Program-made: the position numbers and the translations under genes
The notes under the pieces: model-generated
Told to the model about the DNA's origin: nothing
What the model saw: only the letters and a program-made list of their open reading frames with translations
Database searches by the model: none
Origin: Phycisphaerae bacterium
GTDB lineage: Bacteria; Planctomycetota; Phycisphaerae; UBA1845
DNA length: 41,265 bases
Reading direction: 5' to 3'
Assembly (NCBI GenBank): GCA_023133475.1
Contig: JAGLWJ010000120.1
Coordinates: 1-41,265, forward strand
In this document: positions 27,566 through 36,299 of the stretch, piece by piece
Layout of the letters: the number at the start of each line of letters is the position of its first letter
How positions within the stretch are numbered: the stretch's first letter is position 1

Positions 27566-29492
27566 AGCAATTGACAACGACGCGGCCCAAGGTACGCCAA
27601 CGCCCCTTCCGCCTACGTCAAACATCGCGTACGCCTTTTTGCAGAGCCTTGCCAAGAAGAGGGATGCTGGTCGCGGGACCGTGGGATGGTGGATCGTCTT
27701 TCACTTCCTTCTGTTCCCAAGGTTGCCCTTCGAATACTGGCTGTATTGTGTCGACACTACATCCGGCACTCCACGCGATATCGACTCCACCGGTCCCAGC
27801 ACAACCGACCCGCCGTTCACAAAGACCTCTTTGTTGAGGCGGCTTTCTGGGCTGTTGCGGCACAAACGAGTGCCAGCCATTCTATCCTTTCTCTCTGTCG
27901 TTCTCGTGCTTGTTGTCTACTTCCTTGCCAAGCGCTCCTTACCTCGACTCCTACCGGATGGCTTCACTTCTGCGCTATGTTGGATATCTTTCTCCATCTT
28001 CTGCAACACCGTCACTCTGCTTCTCATTTCGCTATTCGCCTTTCCTTCTGATGCCGCCGCGAGCATGCTTCGGCGCGACCTTCGACACACCCTAAACGAG
28101 AACTCCCTCAACCTATCGAATAGCTTGTCGAATAAGCTCCTTGAGCACGTGCTCTGGTCGCACGCGAAAACGGGCACGCTGCTCAAGGAACTCGCCACCC
28201 GCGATCCAGGAAAACGAGGGAAGTGGTTCCTCGTGAATTTCCTCGCTCATGTTGCTGAGGAACGCATTGATGTCCAGAAGAAACCGGCTGGCCAGATATA
28301 TGTCCTCGGCACGGGTAATAATGTCTGGCCGGTGTGCAGATACTCGCGCTTCCTCGCGACGAACATGGATCACGCGGATAACAGCATTCTCTGGCTAGTC
28401 GATCCAAACGACTTCTTCGGCCTTCTCCTTCCTGAATTCGTGCGATACTTTGTAGCCTGCCATGCGATTTCAGCTTACGGCGAGATGCGGCCAAGTGCGT
28501 CGTACACTAATCGCACCAAGGCTTCGGTCCAGTCCGTCTTCGAATGCTATAAACACTCTCCTCAGACGATTAGCGTTGACAAAGCGGCTTGGGCAACGCA
28601 CTATGACTTCATCGTGCCCGCACCTATTCGTGACAAAAACGTTGATACCGATCCGGAGGGCAGCACGAACAGTACGTATGAACGGCGATGGACTGAGTTT
28701 CATCACTACATTCTTCCGACGATTGTGCGATGCGGACAGGTGTTGCGCAAGCACTTCGGCACGACAGTTACACATGAGGAAGTCAGCAAGTCCTTTAGAT
28801 TCCTTTCACATAACTTCCTAGACCATATCTTCCCTCACTTGATGGCGTTCAAGAAGACCCACGGCATTCGTGAGAAATGCCGAGTCCTCTTCATGGGTTT
28901 CGATATGCCAAGTGATCACACGTTATGGCAGTCGTGGCTAAAGGAGCGGGTACTCCAGTATTGGCAGGCTAATCTCCACCGGTGGGACACAGAGACGAGG
29001 ACTGCTGCCAAGGACAGCGATGTTATACGCGAGGCCCTTGGGATGTTTGTGGATAGTTGCGGCGGGGAGGATGTGTTCGTGGCGCGCGGTTATAGCAGGT
29101 CAGAAGAGGGTGGGCGGATGCACATGGACATTGGCTGGTATGATGGGGAGTTCCTTGTACATGCGCGGCCGGCGGAGAACGCGCACAGCGCGATTGGGCT
29201 CGCCGGCGACAATGAGGATGTGTGTGTCAACGCGGGGTTGCAGGCTGGCGAGGCAAAACCCAATTCACAGTGGCGCGAAATCAGGTGGATCTATTGCTGC
29301 CCCAACGGGACGGCGGCGAAGGGCCCTCAGAACGAGTGGAAGGACGACTTGAATCCGACGCTTAAATTGGCGGTGACGATCCTAGACGAGGCCAAGGCGG
29401 GACCCAACATTAAGTCCGGCATCTTCAGTGAGACGGTCTTGAGCTGTGCGGCAGAGGTCCTTGACAGCACAGATGCGACATCATCGCCATGA
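27552..29492 (+). CDS. Membrane protein of unknown family in the radical SAM/Liv operon
   Basis: ATG 27552 is chosen because it lies 14 bp inside the upstream gene end and gives a clean N-terminus; the product is 646 aa. Three hydrophobic segments are visible: about residues 43-66 (VGWWIVFHFLLFP), 107-126 (VPAILSFLSVVLVLVVYF) and 138-164 (ALCWISFSIFCNTVTLLLIS). They are followed by a soluble domain of about 480 residues, with motifs such as IYVLGTGNNVWPVCRYSRFL and CRVLFMGFDMPSDHTLW. I recognise no known family. Codon use looks less GC-rich than in the transporter genes (visual impression). It ends in a 4-bp ATGA overlap with the next radical SAM gene, so it belongs to the operon. A membrane-bound processing or sensing role is possible but unproven. 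Confidence 0.7.
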   Translation: MDLPEAIDNDAAQGTPTPLPPTSNIAYAFLQSLAKKRDAGRGTVGWWIVFHFLLFPRLPFEYWLYCVDTTSGTPRDIDSTGPSTTDPPFTKTSLLRRLSGLLRHKRVPAILSFLSVVLVLVVYFLAKRSLPRLLPDGFTSALCWISFSIFCNTVTLLLISLFAFPSDAAASMLRRDLRHTLNENSLNLSNSLSNKLLEHVLWSHAKTGTLLKELATRDPGKRGKWFLVNFLAHVAEERIDVQKKPAGQIYVLGTGNNVWPVCRYSRFLATNMDHADNSILWLVDPNDFFGLLLPEFVRYFVACHAISAYGEMRPSASYTNRTKASVQSVFECYKHSPQTISVDKAAWATHYDFIVPAPIRDKNVDTDPEGSTNSTYERRWTEFHHYILPTIVRCGQVLRKHFGTTVTHEEVSKSFRFLSHNFLDHIFPHLMAFKKTHGIREKCRVLFMGFDMPSDHTLWQSWLKERVLQYWQANLHRWDTETRTAAKDSDVIREALGMFVDSCGGEDVFVARGYSRSEEGGRMHMDIGWYDGEFLVHARPAENAHSAIGLAGDNEDVCVNAGLQAGEAKPNSQWREIRWIYCCPNGTAAKGPQNEWKDDLNPTLKLAVTILDEAKAGPNIKSGIFSETVLSCAAEVLDSTDATSSP

Positions 29493-30940
29493 CAACACCA
29501 ATAGCGAACTTCCACGGTCATTATAGACCAGAACCGATTGCGCTGGAATCCGTCGTCAGCATGCTCATGCGTGATGCATGGCACAGTACGTGGGGCAGTC
29601 ACAACGAAGTCGAGATGTGGCGACTGGACGGCCGGCACGGCAGCCAGCGGTTCTCTTTGCTTTCAGCAATGACGAGTGAGTGGGACGAGACGCTAAGACG
29701 TGCGCTGATGGCTAAGCGGCGGGGAAACACAGTAGTGATTGGGGGGTTTCACGTCTGTGGTACGCAAGCGGTTGGCCTGCGCGCTCCATGCGATTACGTC
29801 GTTCTCGGTGAAGGCGAGGAGGGCATGAGGGAAGTGCTGCGGCGCGAGGAAGCCAGGGAGCCATTGCAGGCCAGGAAGCACGGAGACGCCTGTACGGCGC
29901 CGATCATAGTCAAGGCGGCGGTGACGGCTGACATCGACCAGTTGCCATGGCCTCAGCGCGTGCGAAGATTCCTGGAAGCATACAAGATCTCGGATCTCAT
30001 GTGGCCCGCACCGAGCGATCAACAGAACGTTGCGATGATGTTGGCGTCGCGGGGTTGTGTGCATGATTGCGATTTCTGCGCGTCGCGGACAGTCTGGGGA
30101 AAAGGTGTGCGGCTGCGGTCAGCCGACAACGTCGTGGCCGAGCTGGAAGACCTGAAACGCCGGTTTGGAACGAACACAATCGTCTTCATCGACCAGTCAC
30201 TGGGACAAGCGAAGACGTGGACGCTTGAACTGTGCAAGGTGATTGAGAACGCTCGCCTGGGCATGAGCTGGTACCATCAGAGCAACTTGACGATCAGTCG
30301 TGACGTACTTCAGGCCATGGCCGCGGCGGGTTGCACCAAGATTGGGTTTGGCCTGGAGGGGATATCGCCGCGTTCGGTCGAGCGATTCAAGCCACACAAC
30401 CCGCATGACTTCGATTTCGTCAATGACCTGTTCGACTACTGCAACTCGCTGGGGCTGTTTGTCAAGGTCTACCTGATGCTCGGCTCGCCCTGGGAGACCG
30501 AACGGGACATTGCGGAGTACCGCCGGAACATCAGCCACATCCGGGCGAACGAGATCAAAATCTCGTACTTCACACCCTTTCCGGGCACACGGGCCTGGGA
30601 CCAATACAGCGATCAACTCGTCACGCAGGATTGGGCACAGTTCGATACGGTCGCCATGCCGGTGGTACACAACCCGCGCATCTCGGTCGAGCAATACCAC
30701 GCGATCCGGGCCGGTTTATTCCAGACTTTCTACGGCTCGCAAACGTATTATGACGTCACGGCCCAGATGTTGAGGCGTTTTCCGCACTACGTGCAGAGCT
30801 ACCGCGAGTTCGCCGACTATCTGTGTGCCTTCAACATGATTTCCGGCAACGAATCGTGGCTTGACCTGCTTGGCCTTGATCGCGAATCCGTGAGCCTTGC
30901 AGACCCGGCCGGCGTCGTGAGGGCAGCATCGTGCAGTTAA
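29489..30940 (+). CDS. B12-binding-type radical SAM enzyme
   Basis: The 483-aa product starts in an ATGA overlap with the membrane protein gene. The N-terminal region has the Rossmann-like pattern VVIGGFHVCG...CDYVVLGEGEEGM seen in cobalamin-binding radical SAM proteins. The CX3CX2C motif is Cys190, Cys194 and Cys197 (ASRGCVHDCDFCASRTVWG). Further family signs are FIDQSLG, a GFGLEGIS strand with the pattern of a TIM-barrel edge, and VYLMLGSPWETERDI. The classical DxHxxG cobalamin motif is not visible and the cobalamin-binding part looks short, so cofactor use is uncertain. Relatives methylate unactivated carbons or make ring closures. In this context it may act on the same peptide as the SPASM enzyme. 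Confidence 0.85.
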   Translation: MTTPIANFHGHYRPEPIALESVVSMLMRDAWHSTWGSHNEVEMWRLDGRHGSQRFSLLSAMTSEWDETLRRALMAKRRGNTVVIGGFHVCGTQAVGLRAPCDYVVLGEGEEGMREVLRREEAREPLQARKHGDACTAPIIVKAAVTADIDQLPWPQRVRRFLEAYKISDLMWPAPSDQQNVAMMLASRGCVHDCDFCASRTVWGKGVRLRSADNVVAELEDLKRRFGTNTIVFIDQSLGQAKTWTLELCKVIENARLGMSWYHQSNLTISRDVLQAMAAAGCTKIGFGLEGISPRSVERFKPHNPHDFDFVNDLFDYCNSLGLFVKVYLMLGSPWETERDIAEYRRNISHIRANEIKISYFTPFPGTRAWDQYSDQLVTQDWAQFDTVAMPVVHNPRISVEQYHAIRAGLFQTFYGSQTYYDVTAQMLRRFPHYVQSYREFADYLCAFNMISGNESWLDLLGLDRESVSLADPAGVVRAASCS

Positions 30941-31803
30941 CCCTGAACGTGCTGGTCGCCGCGAGTACGCTCGCGCTAATGGCTGTGGGCTTCGGCCTGA
31001 TCTTCAGCACGACCCGTTTCTTCCACTTTGCGCACGCCGTTGTATACACGGGCGCGGCGTATCTGACGTACTGCGGGAGTGTCCAACTCGGTCTTCCGCT
31101 CGTTATCGCTGTCTTACTGGGTGTTGCTGGAGGCGTTTGCCTTGGCGGGCTGATGGAGGTCGGGCTGTACCGCCCCATGCGAGGGCGGTCGGCTTCGGCG
31201 TTGACGCTGCTGATCGCGTCGCTTGGGACGTACGTCGTGCTTCAGAACCTGGTCTCCATGACCTGGGGCGACGATGTGAGAATGCTCCAGTCATCTACGG
31301 TGCGCGAAGGCATCGAAATCCTGGGTGGGCGGATCACGCCAACTTCGGTGCTGGCGATCGCCGTCTGCGTTGCGCTCCTGGCGGTGGTGACGCTCGTGCT
31401 GCGGAGAACTGGGCTCGGCCGGGCAATGCGGGCGGTCGCGGACGACGCCGAACTCGCTCGCATCCGCGGCATCCGGGCCGACCGGGTCATCCTCGCGACA
31501 TTCGCGATTGGCTCCGCCTTGGCGGCGGTCGCCGGTATCCTGGTGGCGCTCGACGTGAACATGCGGCCGACGATGGGTATGAACGCCCTGATGCTCGCGA
31601 TCGTCGCGGTCATCATTGGCGGCGTAAGCAGCATCGGCGGAATCGCCCTGGGATCGTTGTTCCTGGCGGCTGCCCAGCAAGTCGCCATCTGGCAACTTGG
31701 TTCACAGTGGCAAGACGCCGTCGCATTCGCCATCCTGCTGGTTTTCCTGCTCGCTAGGCCGCAGGGCTTGTTCGGCAAGCCGTTGCGGAAGGTGGCCGTG
31801 TGA
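30931..31803 (+). CDS. livH: Branched-chain-type ABC transporter permease LivH
   Basis: The GTG at 30931 overlaps the preceding gene by 10 bp. The 290-aa protein has the repeated hydrophobic helices and loop motifs of LivH: ALMAVGFGLIFSTTRFFHFAHA near the start, GLYRPMRGRSAS, SLGTYVVLQN, GLGRAMRAVADD and the terminal FLLARPQGLFG. It forms half of the inner-membrane channel with LivM. Family membership is clear; substrate is not. Confidence 0.9.
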   Translation: MQLTLNVLVAASTLALMAVGFGLIFSTTRFFHFAHAVVYTGAAYLTYCGSVQLGLPLVIAVLLGVAGGVCLGGLMEVGLYRPMRGRSASALTLLIASLGTYVVLQNLVSMTWGDDVRMLQSSTVREGIEILGGRITPTSVLAIAVCVALLAVVTLVLRRTGLGRAMRAVADDAELARIRGIRADRVILATFAIGSALAAVAGILVALDVNMRPTMGMNALMLAIVAVIIGGVSSIGGIALGSLFLAAAQQVAIWQLGSQWQDAVAFAILLVFLLARPQGLFGKPLRKVAV

Positions 31804-31849
31804 GGCAGGGCCAGTTGGTGGCATCAACTTAACAAGGAGGATGGACCAA

Positions 31850-33052
31850 ATGGGTGACATCGACTCAACAAGGGAGCCACTCGGCTTCTTCGACGTGAAA
31901 ATGTTCGACGATGCGAGCAGAGAGGTCGAGAAACTGCGTCAACAAAGACGTCGGCCATGGCAACTGCTCCAGTGTGTGCCAAATCCAGAGCTCAAGAACT
32001 CGCTTGATTGCGTGCTGGAGTTCTTGATCGGTGATCGTCTTGTGGAAGGGATCGGCAAGGGGGGGTGGGGACACTCCCACAGGCTCTACGAGACGGACCT
32101 CTATGGCGCTAAGGCCGAAGCGGAGGCGCGCGATAGCGATAGCGTGATGACAACGATGATAGTAATTCAATCCCTCCAGGCTGCCAACCACATCTTGCGT
32201 CGGAGCACCACACGACGCGCCAAAGAGGAATGGCCGAAACGCTGGGAACGTATCAAGTTGGACGCCACCGAGTATACGCGTTCACGGTATGACTCGGTGA
32301 CTGGCGCCGCCCGTCTCCGTATGGACCATACAGGAACGCGGAGGCTAGCCCCGTCCTATCGTCACGCCGGTTGCTTCCTTCAGCTCTCACGCTACGATTG
32401 TGGGCACGTCGATGCGGCCAAAACCGCCCAGTATCTCATCGAGCAATTCGAAAACGTGAATTGGGAGAAAGAGACGGTGGCGACATCTGTCGCGACGATA
32501 TCCGCACTGGACTGCATACTTGAGGACGAGAACCTGGTTCGGTTGGTGGACGGCAAGAAAGTCGCCTCCCTTCGCGCGACCGCGGAACATGAACTCGTGA
32601 AGAAGTACTGCGATTCACTGGACGGATGGAAGTCAGGCATCCATGAAGAGCTGGGCCGACAAGTGTACACTCTCTTCGTTCTTGCCGATCTCGCGCACTT
32701 GCTTCGTGATGATAAGTCGGTGTTGACCGAGAGGATGCTTGGTGCCTACCGGGCCACGTTTCAGGGACGATGGCGCGGCACGTCAGGCAGCGGTATCCCG
32801 CGCCGATTGGTCTCAGAGACGAAGGACGCAACATCAGCCGAGGACGTATCGCTTTCTTGTCTCGCGGTCGCAGCCCTGATCGGGAAGCATCTTGTCCGGG
32901 AACTATCAGATGAAGAAAAAAGCGTGTTCGAAGAGATTCTGACGGCTCTGGTGCGGACCATCAACAGGGATAATGAGTGGACAGGTCGAGCATACGCATT
33001 GGCAGTCAGCTACTTCATGAGGAGCGTGTGCGTCCTCCTCGACGCCAAATAG
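31850..33052 (+). CDS. Unknown 400-aa helical protein inserted between livH and livM
   Basis: ATG 31850 is chosen over ATG 31841 because the AAGGAGG at 31834-31840 gives a 9-nt spacing to it but none to the other. The 400-aa product has no signal peptide or membrane segments and appears strongly helical. Segments such as DSVMTTMIVIQSLQAANHIL, APSYRHAGCFLQLSRYDCG, ATSVATISALDCIL and RQVYTLFVLADLAHLL loosely recall alpha/alpha-toroid proteins (terpene-cyclase or lanthionine-cyclase-type folds). That fold idea is weak and based on helix pattern only. No catalytic motif is recognised. Its strong ribosome binding site and position inside the operon argue that it is a real and functionally linked gene. 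Confidence 0.7.
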   Translation: MGDIDSTREPLGFFDVKMFDDASREVEKLRQQRRRPWQLLQCVPNPELKNSLDCVLEFLIGDRLVEGIGKGGWGHSHRLYETDLYGAKAEAEARDSDSVMTTMIVIQSLQAANHILRRSTTRRAKEEWPKRWERIKLDATEYTRSRYDSVTGAARLRMDHTGTRRLAPSYRHAGCFLQLSRYDCGHVDAAKTAQYLIEQFENVNWEKETVATSVATISALDCILEDENLVRLVDGKKVASLRATAEHELVKKYCDSLDGWKSGIHEELGRQVYTLFVLADLAHLLRDDKSVLTERMLGAYRATFQGRWRGTSGSGIPRRLVSETKDATSAEDVSLSCLAVAALIGKHLVRELSDEEKSVFEEILTALVRTINRDNEWTGRAYALAVSYFMRSVCVLLDAK

Positions 33053-33062
33053 AAGGCCTGCT

Positions 33063-33935
33063 ATGGAATACGCCCTGCACATTCTCGTTTTCGTCGGGAT
33101 CTACATCATCCTGGCGGCGTCGCTCGATCTTCTGGCCGGCCACACGGGGCTGCTTTCGATCGCACACGCCGCGTTCTACGGTCTCGGTGCGTACACGTCT
33201 GCGCTTCTGACCGTCAAAGCGGGGGCGCCGTTCCTGCTGGGCGTTCTCGGGGGTATGTTCGTCGCGGCGCTGCTGTCGCTTCTCGTGTCGCTGCCGTCGC
33301 TGAGACTCATCGACGACTACTTCGTCATAGCAACGTTTGCGTTCCAGATGATCCTGTTCAGTATCTTCAACAACTGGAACGAACTGACTGGCGGGCCGAC
33401 TGGCATCCCCGGCATCCCCGAACCCTCGGTGATCGGCTGGGAGGTTACGTCCCATCTCGAATTCGTGGTGCTTGCGGGCGTATTCGCGATTCTCGCCTTT
33501 TTGGTCGTCTGGCGGCTGACTACCGGACCCTTTGGCCGGGCGCTGCACGCTATCCGTGAGGACGAGGTGCTTGCGAAGTCAATCGGCAAGAATGCGCTGC
33601 GTTTCAAGATCACGGTTTTCGCGATCAGCAGCGCGCTGGCCGCGTCAGCCGGTAGCCTGTACGCCCACTACATCACCTATATTGACCCGACCAGCTTCAC
33701 CGTGATGGAGTCGATCCTGGTCATCTCGATGGTGATCATCGGCGGCGCAGGGAGCTTGTGGGGGCCGTTGCTCGGAGCATTTGTGCTGGTGACGCTGCCC
33801 GAAACGCTGCGGTTCATCGGCCTGCCAAGCGCGGTCGCGGCGAATCTGCGGCAGATCATCTACGGGAGCCTTTTGGTCGTTATGATGATGGTTCGCCCAC
33901 AGGGGCTGGTGGGTCGCTATGCCCTTGGCCGGTGA
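33063..33935 (+). CDS. livM: Branched-chain-type ABC transporter permease LivM
   Basis: The gene starts 10 nt after the unknown 400-aa gene and encodes 290 aa. LivM motifs are clear: SLDLLAGHTGLLSIAHAAFYG, GPTGIPGIP, GRALHAIREDEVLAKSIG, the GGAGSLWGPLLGAF loop and terminal MVRPQGLVG. It pairs with LivH in the membrane. Confidence 0.92.
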   Translation: MEYALHILVFVGIYIILAASLDLLAGHTGLLSIAHAAFYGLGAYTSALLTVKAGAPFLLGVLGGMFVAALLSLLVSLPSLRLIDDYFVIATFAFQMILFSIFNNWNELTGGPTGIPGIPEPSVIGWEVTSHLEFVVLAGVFAILAFLVVWRLTTGPFGRALHAIREDEVLAKSIGKNALRFKITVFAISSALAASAGSLYAHYITYIDPTSFTVMESILVISMVIIGGAGSLWGPLLGAFVLVTLPETLRFIGLPSAVAANLRQIIYGSLLVVMMMVRPQGLVGRYALGR

Positions 33936-33991
33936 CGGATTCTACCATGCGATCTACGCTTGGCGGGCTACGCTAGGCGAGAACGAGGGAC

Positions 33992-34741
33992 ATGGAAACG
34001 CTTTGCTGCGAGAGTCTGAGCAAGTCCTTTGACGGCGTGCAGGCGCTTGAGAAGGTCGGCGTGTGCTTTCCAACCTCAGGGATCGCGGCGGTGATTGGGC
34101 CGAATGGCGCCGGGAAAACAACACTCATCAACGTGCTAACTGGATTCCTCCGACCGGAGGCGGGGCGCTGCCTCTTTGGCAATCGTGAGATCACTCGGCT
34201 GGCACCGCACAGAATTGCTCGGCTGGGGATCGCCCGGACATTCCAGGATTTGCGGCTTATCCAGCAGGTGTCGGTTCTGGACAACGTGATGCTCGCCCGG
34301 CCGAACCAGCGGGGGGAGAGGCTGTTGCCGGCCCTACTGCGCTTCGGTGTGGCAGAGGAGGAGACGCGGAACCGTGAAGAGGCGATGCGAACTCTGCGAT
34401 TCGTCGGGCTGGAGGAGAAGGCCTCGGACCCCGCTGGTGAACTGTCCTACGGCCAGCAGAAGCTGCTGACGCTTGCGTGCTGTCTGGCAACCGAGGCTCG
34501 CGTTTTATTGCTTGACGAGCCTGTAGCCGGCGTCCACCCGGAAATGGTGGAGCAGATTCTTGGGCTGCTCCGGCGTCTTCGGGACGAGGGGAAGCTGATC
34601 GTGTTCATCGAGCACGATATTGCGGCTGTGCGGCAAGTGGCTGACGTCGTCATTGTGATGGACAATGGCCAAGTGATCGCCCAAGGACCCCCGAGCGAAG
34701 TGCTGGAGCGCCCGGAGATCATGGAGGCATACGTTGGATGA
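33992..34741 (+). CDS. livG: ABC transporter ATP-binding protein LivG
   Basis: The 249-aa ATPase has Walker A GPNGAGKTT (residues 36-44), the LivG-typical ARTFQDLRLI, ABC signature LSYGQQ (about 151-156, with Y in the usual LivG position), Walker B VLLLDEPVAG and the H-loop in FIEHD. All catalytic elements are intact. It overlaps livF by 8 bp. Confidence 0.93.
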   Translation: METLCCESLSKSFDGVQALEKVGVCFPTSGIAAVIGPNGAGKTTLINVLTGFLRPEAGRCLFGNREITRLAPHRIARLGIARTFQDLRLIQQVSVLDNVMLARPNQRGERLLPALLRFGVAEEETRNREEAMRTLRFVGLEEKASDPAGELSYGQQKLLTLACCLATEARVLLLDEPVAGVHPEMVEQILGLLRRLRDEGKLIVFIEHDIAAVRQVADVVIVMDNGQVIAQGPPSEVLERPEIMEAYVG

Positions 34742-35456
34742 CGGGAACGCCAAGCTCCTGAACGTTGACGGCCTGGTCACCGGCTACGGCAAGAAGCAGG
34801 TCGTCAACGGCGTGGGCCTTGACGTGGAGCCGGGGGAGATTGTGGCTCTGATCGGACACAACGGCGCCGGCAAGTCCACGCTGCTCAAGGCCATCTTTGG
34901 CCTATTGCCGGTCTGGGAGGGGAGCGTGTTTCTGGACGGCAAACAACTGGAGTCCCCCACGCCGCGCGAGCTGCTCCGCTTCGGTGTGGCATTCGTTCCG
35001 CAGGGAAATCGCGTCTTCACCGACCTTTCGGTTCGCGAGAACCTTGAAATGGGCGGTGTGACGTTGCGCGACAAGCGCGAGTTGAATGAAGGGATCGAGC
35101 GGGTCTTCACGCTCTTTCCGGCCATCAAGCCTCGTCTTCGGCAGCGGGCTGGCACGCTGTCCGGCGGCGAGAAGCAGATGCTTGCCCTGGCTAACGCGCT
35201 GGTGCTGAACCCCCGTGTTCTGCTGCTCGACGAGCCGTCGCTCGGCCTTGCTCCACCGCTGGTATCCGAGGCGCTAGGCCGCATTCGGGAAATCGCAGAA
35301 GACAAGCGCGTGGCCGTCCTGATCGTGGAGCAGAAGGTCCGTGAGGTTCTCAGGATTGCCCAACGCGTGTACGTCCTTCGCAACGGCCTCGTGTCCTTCT
35401 CGGGGCTCTCTGAATCACTTACAGATGAGGCGACGCTCCGCGAGGTGTACCTGTAG
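34734..35456 (+). CDS. livF: ABC transporter ATP-binding protein LivF
   Basis: The 240-aa ATPase has Walker A GHNGAGKST (about 41-49), FVPQGNRVFTDLSVREN, signature LSGGEKQM (about 142-149), Walker B VLLLDEPSLGLAPPL and a VEQKV switch region. The only upstream start in frame is TTG 34734, inside livG (8-bp overlap), so an unusual TTG start with translational coupling is likely. The gene ends the operon; no clear terminator follows. Confidence 0.9.
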   Translation: MDDGNAKLLNVDGLVTGYGKKQVVNGVGLDVEPGEIVALIGHNGAGKSTLLKAIFGLLPVWEGSVFLDGKQLESPTPRELLRFGVAFVPQGNRVFTDLSVRENLEMGGVTLRDKRELNEGIERVFTLFPAIKPRLRQRAGTLSGGEKQMLALANALVLNPRVLLLDEPSLGLAPPLVSEALGRIREIAEDKRVAVLIVEQKVREVLRIAQRVYVLRNGLVSFSGLSESLTDEATLREVYL

Positions 35457-35529
35457 ATGGTGTCCTTCCGGTAAGCATGCATAATCTGTTTGGGGGCGCA
35501 GGATCTGGCGTGGAGGGAGTGAATGGTTC

Positions 35530-35672
35530 CGCGTACGATCAGTGCCGAGGCTCTGTGGTTGAGAACGTCCATCAGATTCTCCTCGGCGTGCTTGCGCCCC
35601 GTGAAAAACAGCGCCATCGTGCGCCCTTCGCCGTGTGGCCAAGAAGGCTGGTATCGAATCAGGTCCTCCCGG
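35530..35672 (-). pseudogene. IS66 family transposase fragment
   Basis: Reading leftward, the frame gives YQPSWPHGEGRTMALFFTGR then KHAEENLMDVLNHRASAL. FFTGRKHAxENLxxVLxxRA is the typical text just before the DDE core region of IS66 transposases. Both ends are lost. The fragment sits directly after livF and overlaps the start of the next rightward ORF. Confidence 0.6.
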
Positions 35673-36282
35673 AACCGTACGGAAGTTTACCGGGAAACAA
35701 GTCTTGGAGTTGATAGAGTTCTGGAAGACGCGCAGGCGGTATCCGGATCGGCCTCCAAATACACTGAATGTTTCGGAGGTCGCAAGGAAACTGTGGGTGA
35801 GTCCCGATGCCATCCGAAAAGCCATCAAGCGACTTGAGGATCGTCCACCGAATGTCAAGATTCTGGTGAATCACGAAGTAACCGACTATGGCGAGAAGAG
35901 AAACATTGGATTTATTGACGCCGCCCATGTGGAATTGATCGCGTCTGTTCTCAGGAGTCCCCGAACGAAAAAACCAAAGCACTACCACAAGAATACAAAG
36001 TGGAAAAAGAAGAAGAAGAAAAAGGCGCGTGGGAAAGTTGCTTCGGTTGACCAGGCGGCGCTAGACAAGGAAAGGTCAATACTTCTGCTTCTGCGCAAAC
36101 TGATAGATGCCAAGGTGTCGGTATGTCAGCTTATTCGCCATAACGCATCAGATTCCGCTGATCTCCAATCAGCCCACGCAAGTGTACGACAACTGAACGC
36201 ACTCATAATCAAGGTTCTTCTGAGACGAGACGCAACAACTGAAGAACTGGATATGATGGAAGATAAAGGTCTACATACATGA
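35635..36282 (+). CDS. Hypothetical HTH protein with a Lys-rich tract
   Basis: The 215-codon frame contains a helix-turn-helix-like segment (LNVSEVARKLWVSPDAIRKA), a run of lysines (KWKKKKKKK) near residue 122 and a helical C-terminus. The N-terminal part up to about 35672 is antisense to the IS66 fragment, so the true start is unclear; GTG 35635 or a TTG near 35704 are options. The gene may be 5'-truncated by the IS66 event. Function is unknown. Confidence 0.4.
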   Translation: MAKKAGIESGPPGTVRKFTGKQVLELIEFWKTRRRYPDRPPNTLNVSEVARKLWVSPDAIRKAIKRLEDRPPNVKILVNHEVTDYGEKRNIGFIDAAHVELIASVLRSPRTKKPKHYHKNTKWKKKKKKKARGKVASVDQAALDKERSILLLLRKLIDAKVSVCQLIRHNASDSADLQSAHASVRQLNALIIKVLLRRDATTEELDMMEDKGLHT

Positions 36283-36299
36283 AACGCGCAAACGGTCCA

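Larger units (their letters stand above)
25074..35456 (+). other. Putative ten-gene operon: Liv-type importer with two radical SAM enzymes and a small peptide
   Basis: All ten genes point the same way. The junctions are +12 nt, -4, -14, -4, -10, +46, +10, +56 and -8 nt, so the run is very likely co-transcribed and partly translationally coupled. The order is binding protein, peptide, radical SAM/SPASM, membrane protein, B12-type radical SAM, LivH, unknown 400-aa protein, LivM, LivG, LivF. A normal Liv cluster has only the five transporter genes, so five non-transport genes sit in two places among them. Confidence 0.75.

Noticed and set aside
34784-35617. 277-codon leftward open frame
   Set aside because: Only the first 30-40 codons (IS66 fragment) are meaningful; the rest is antisense to livF.
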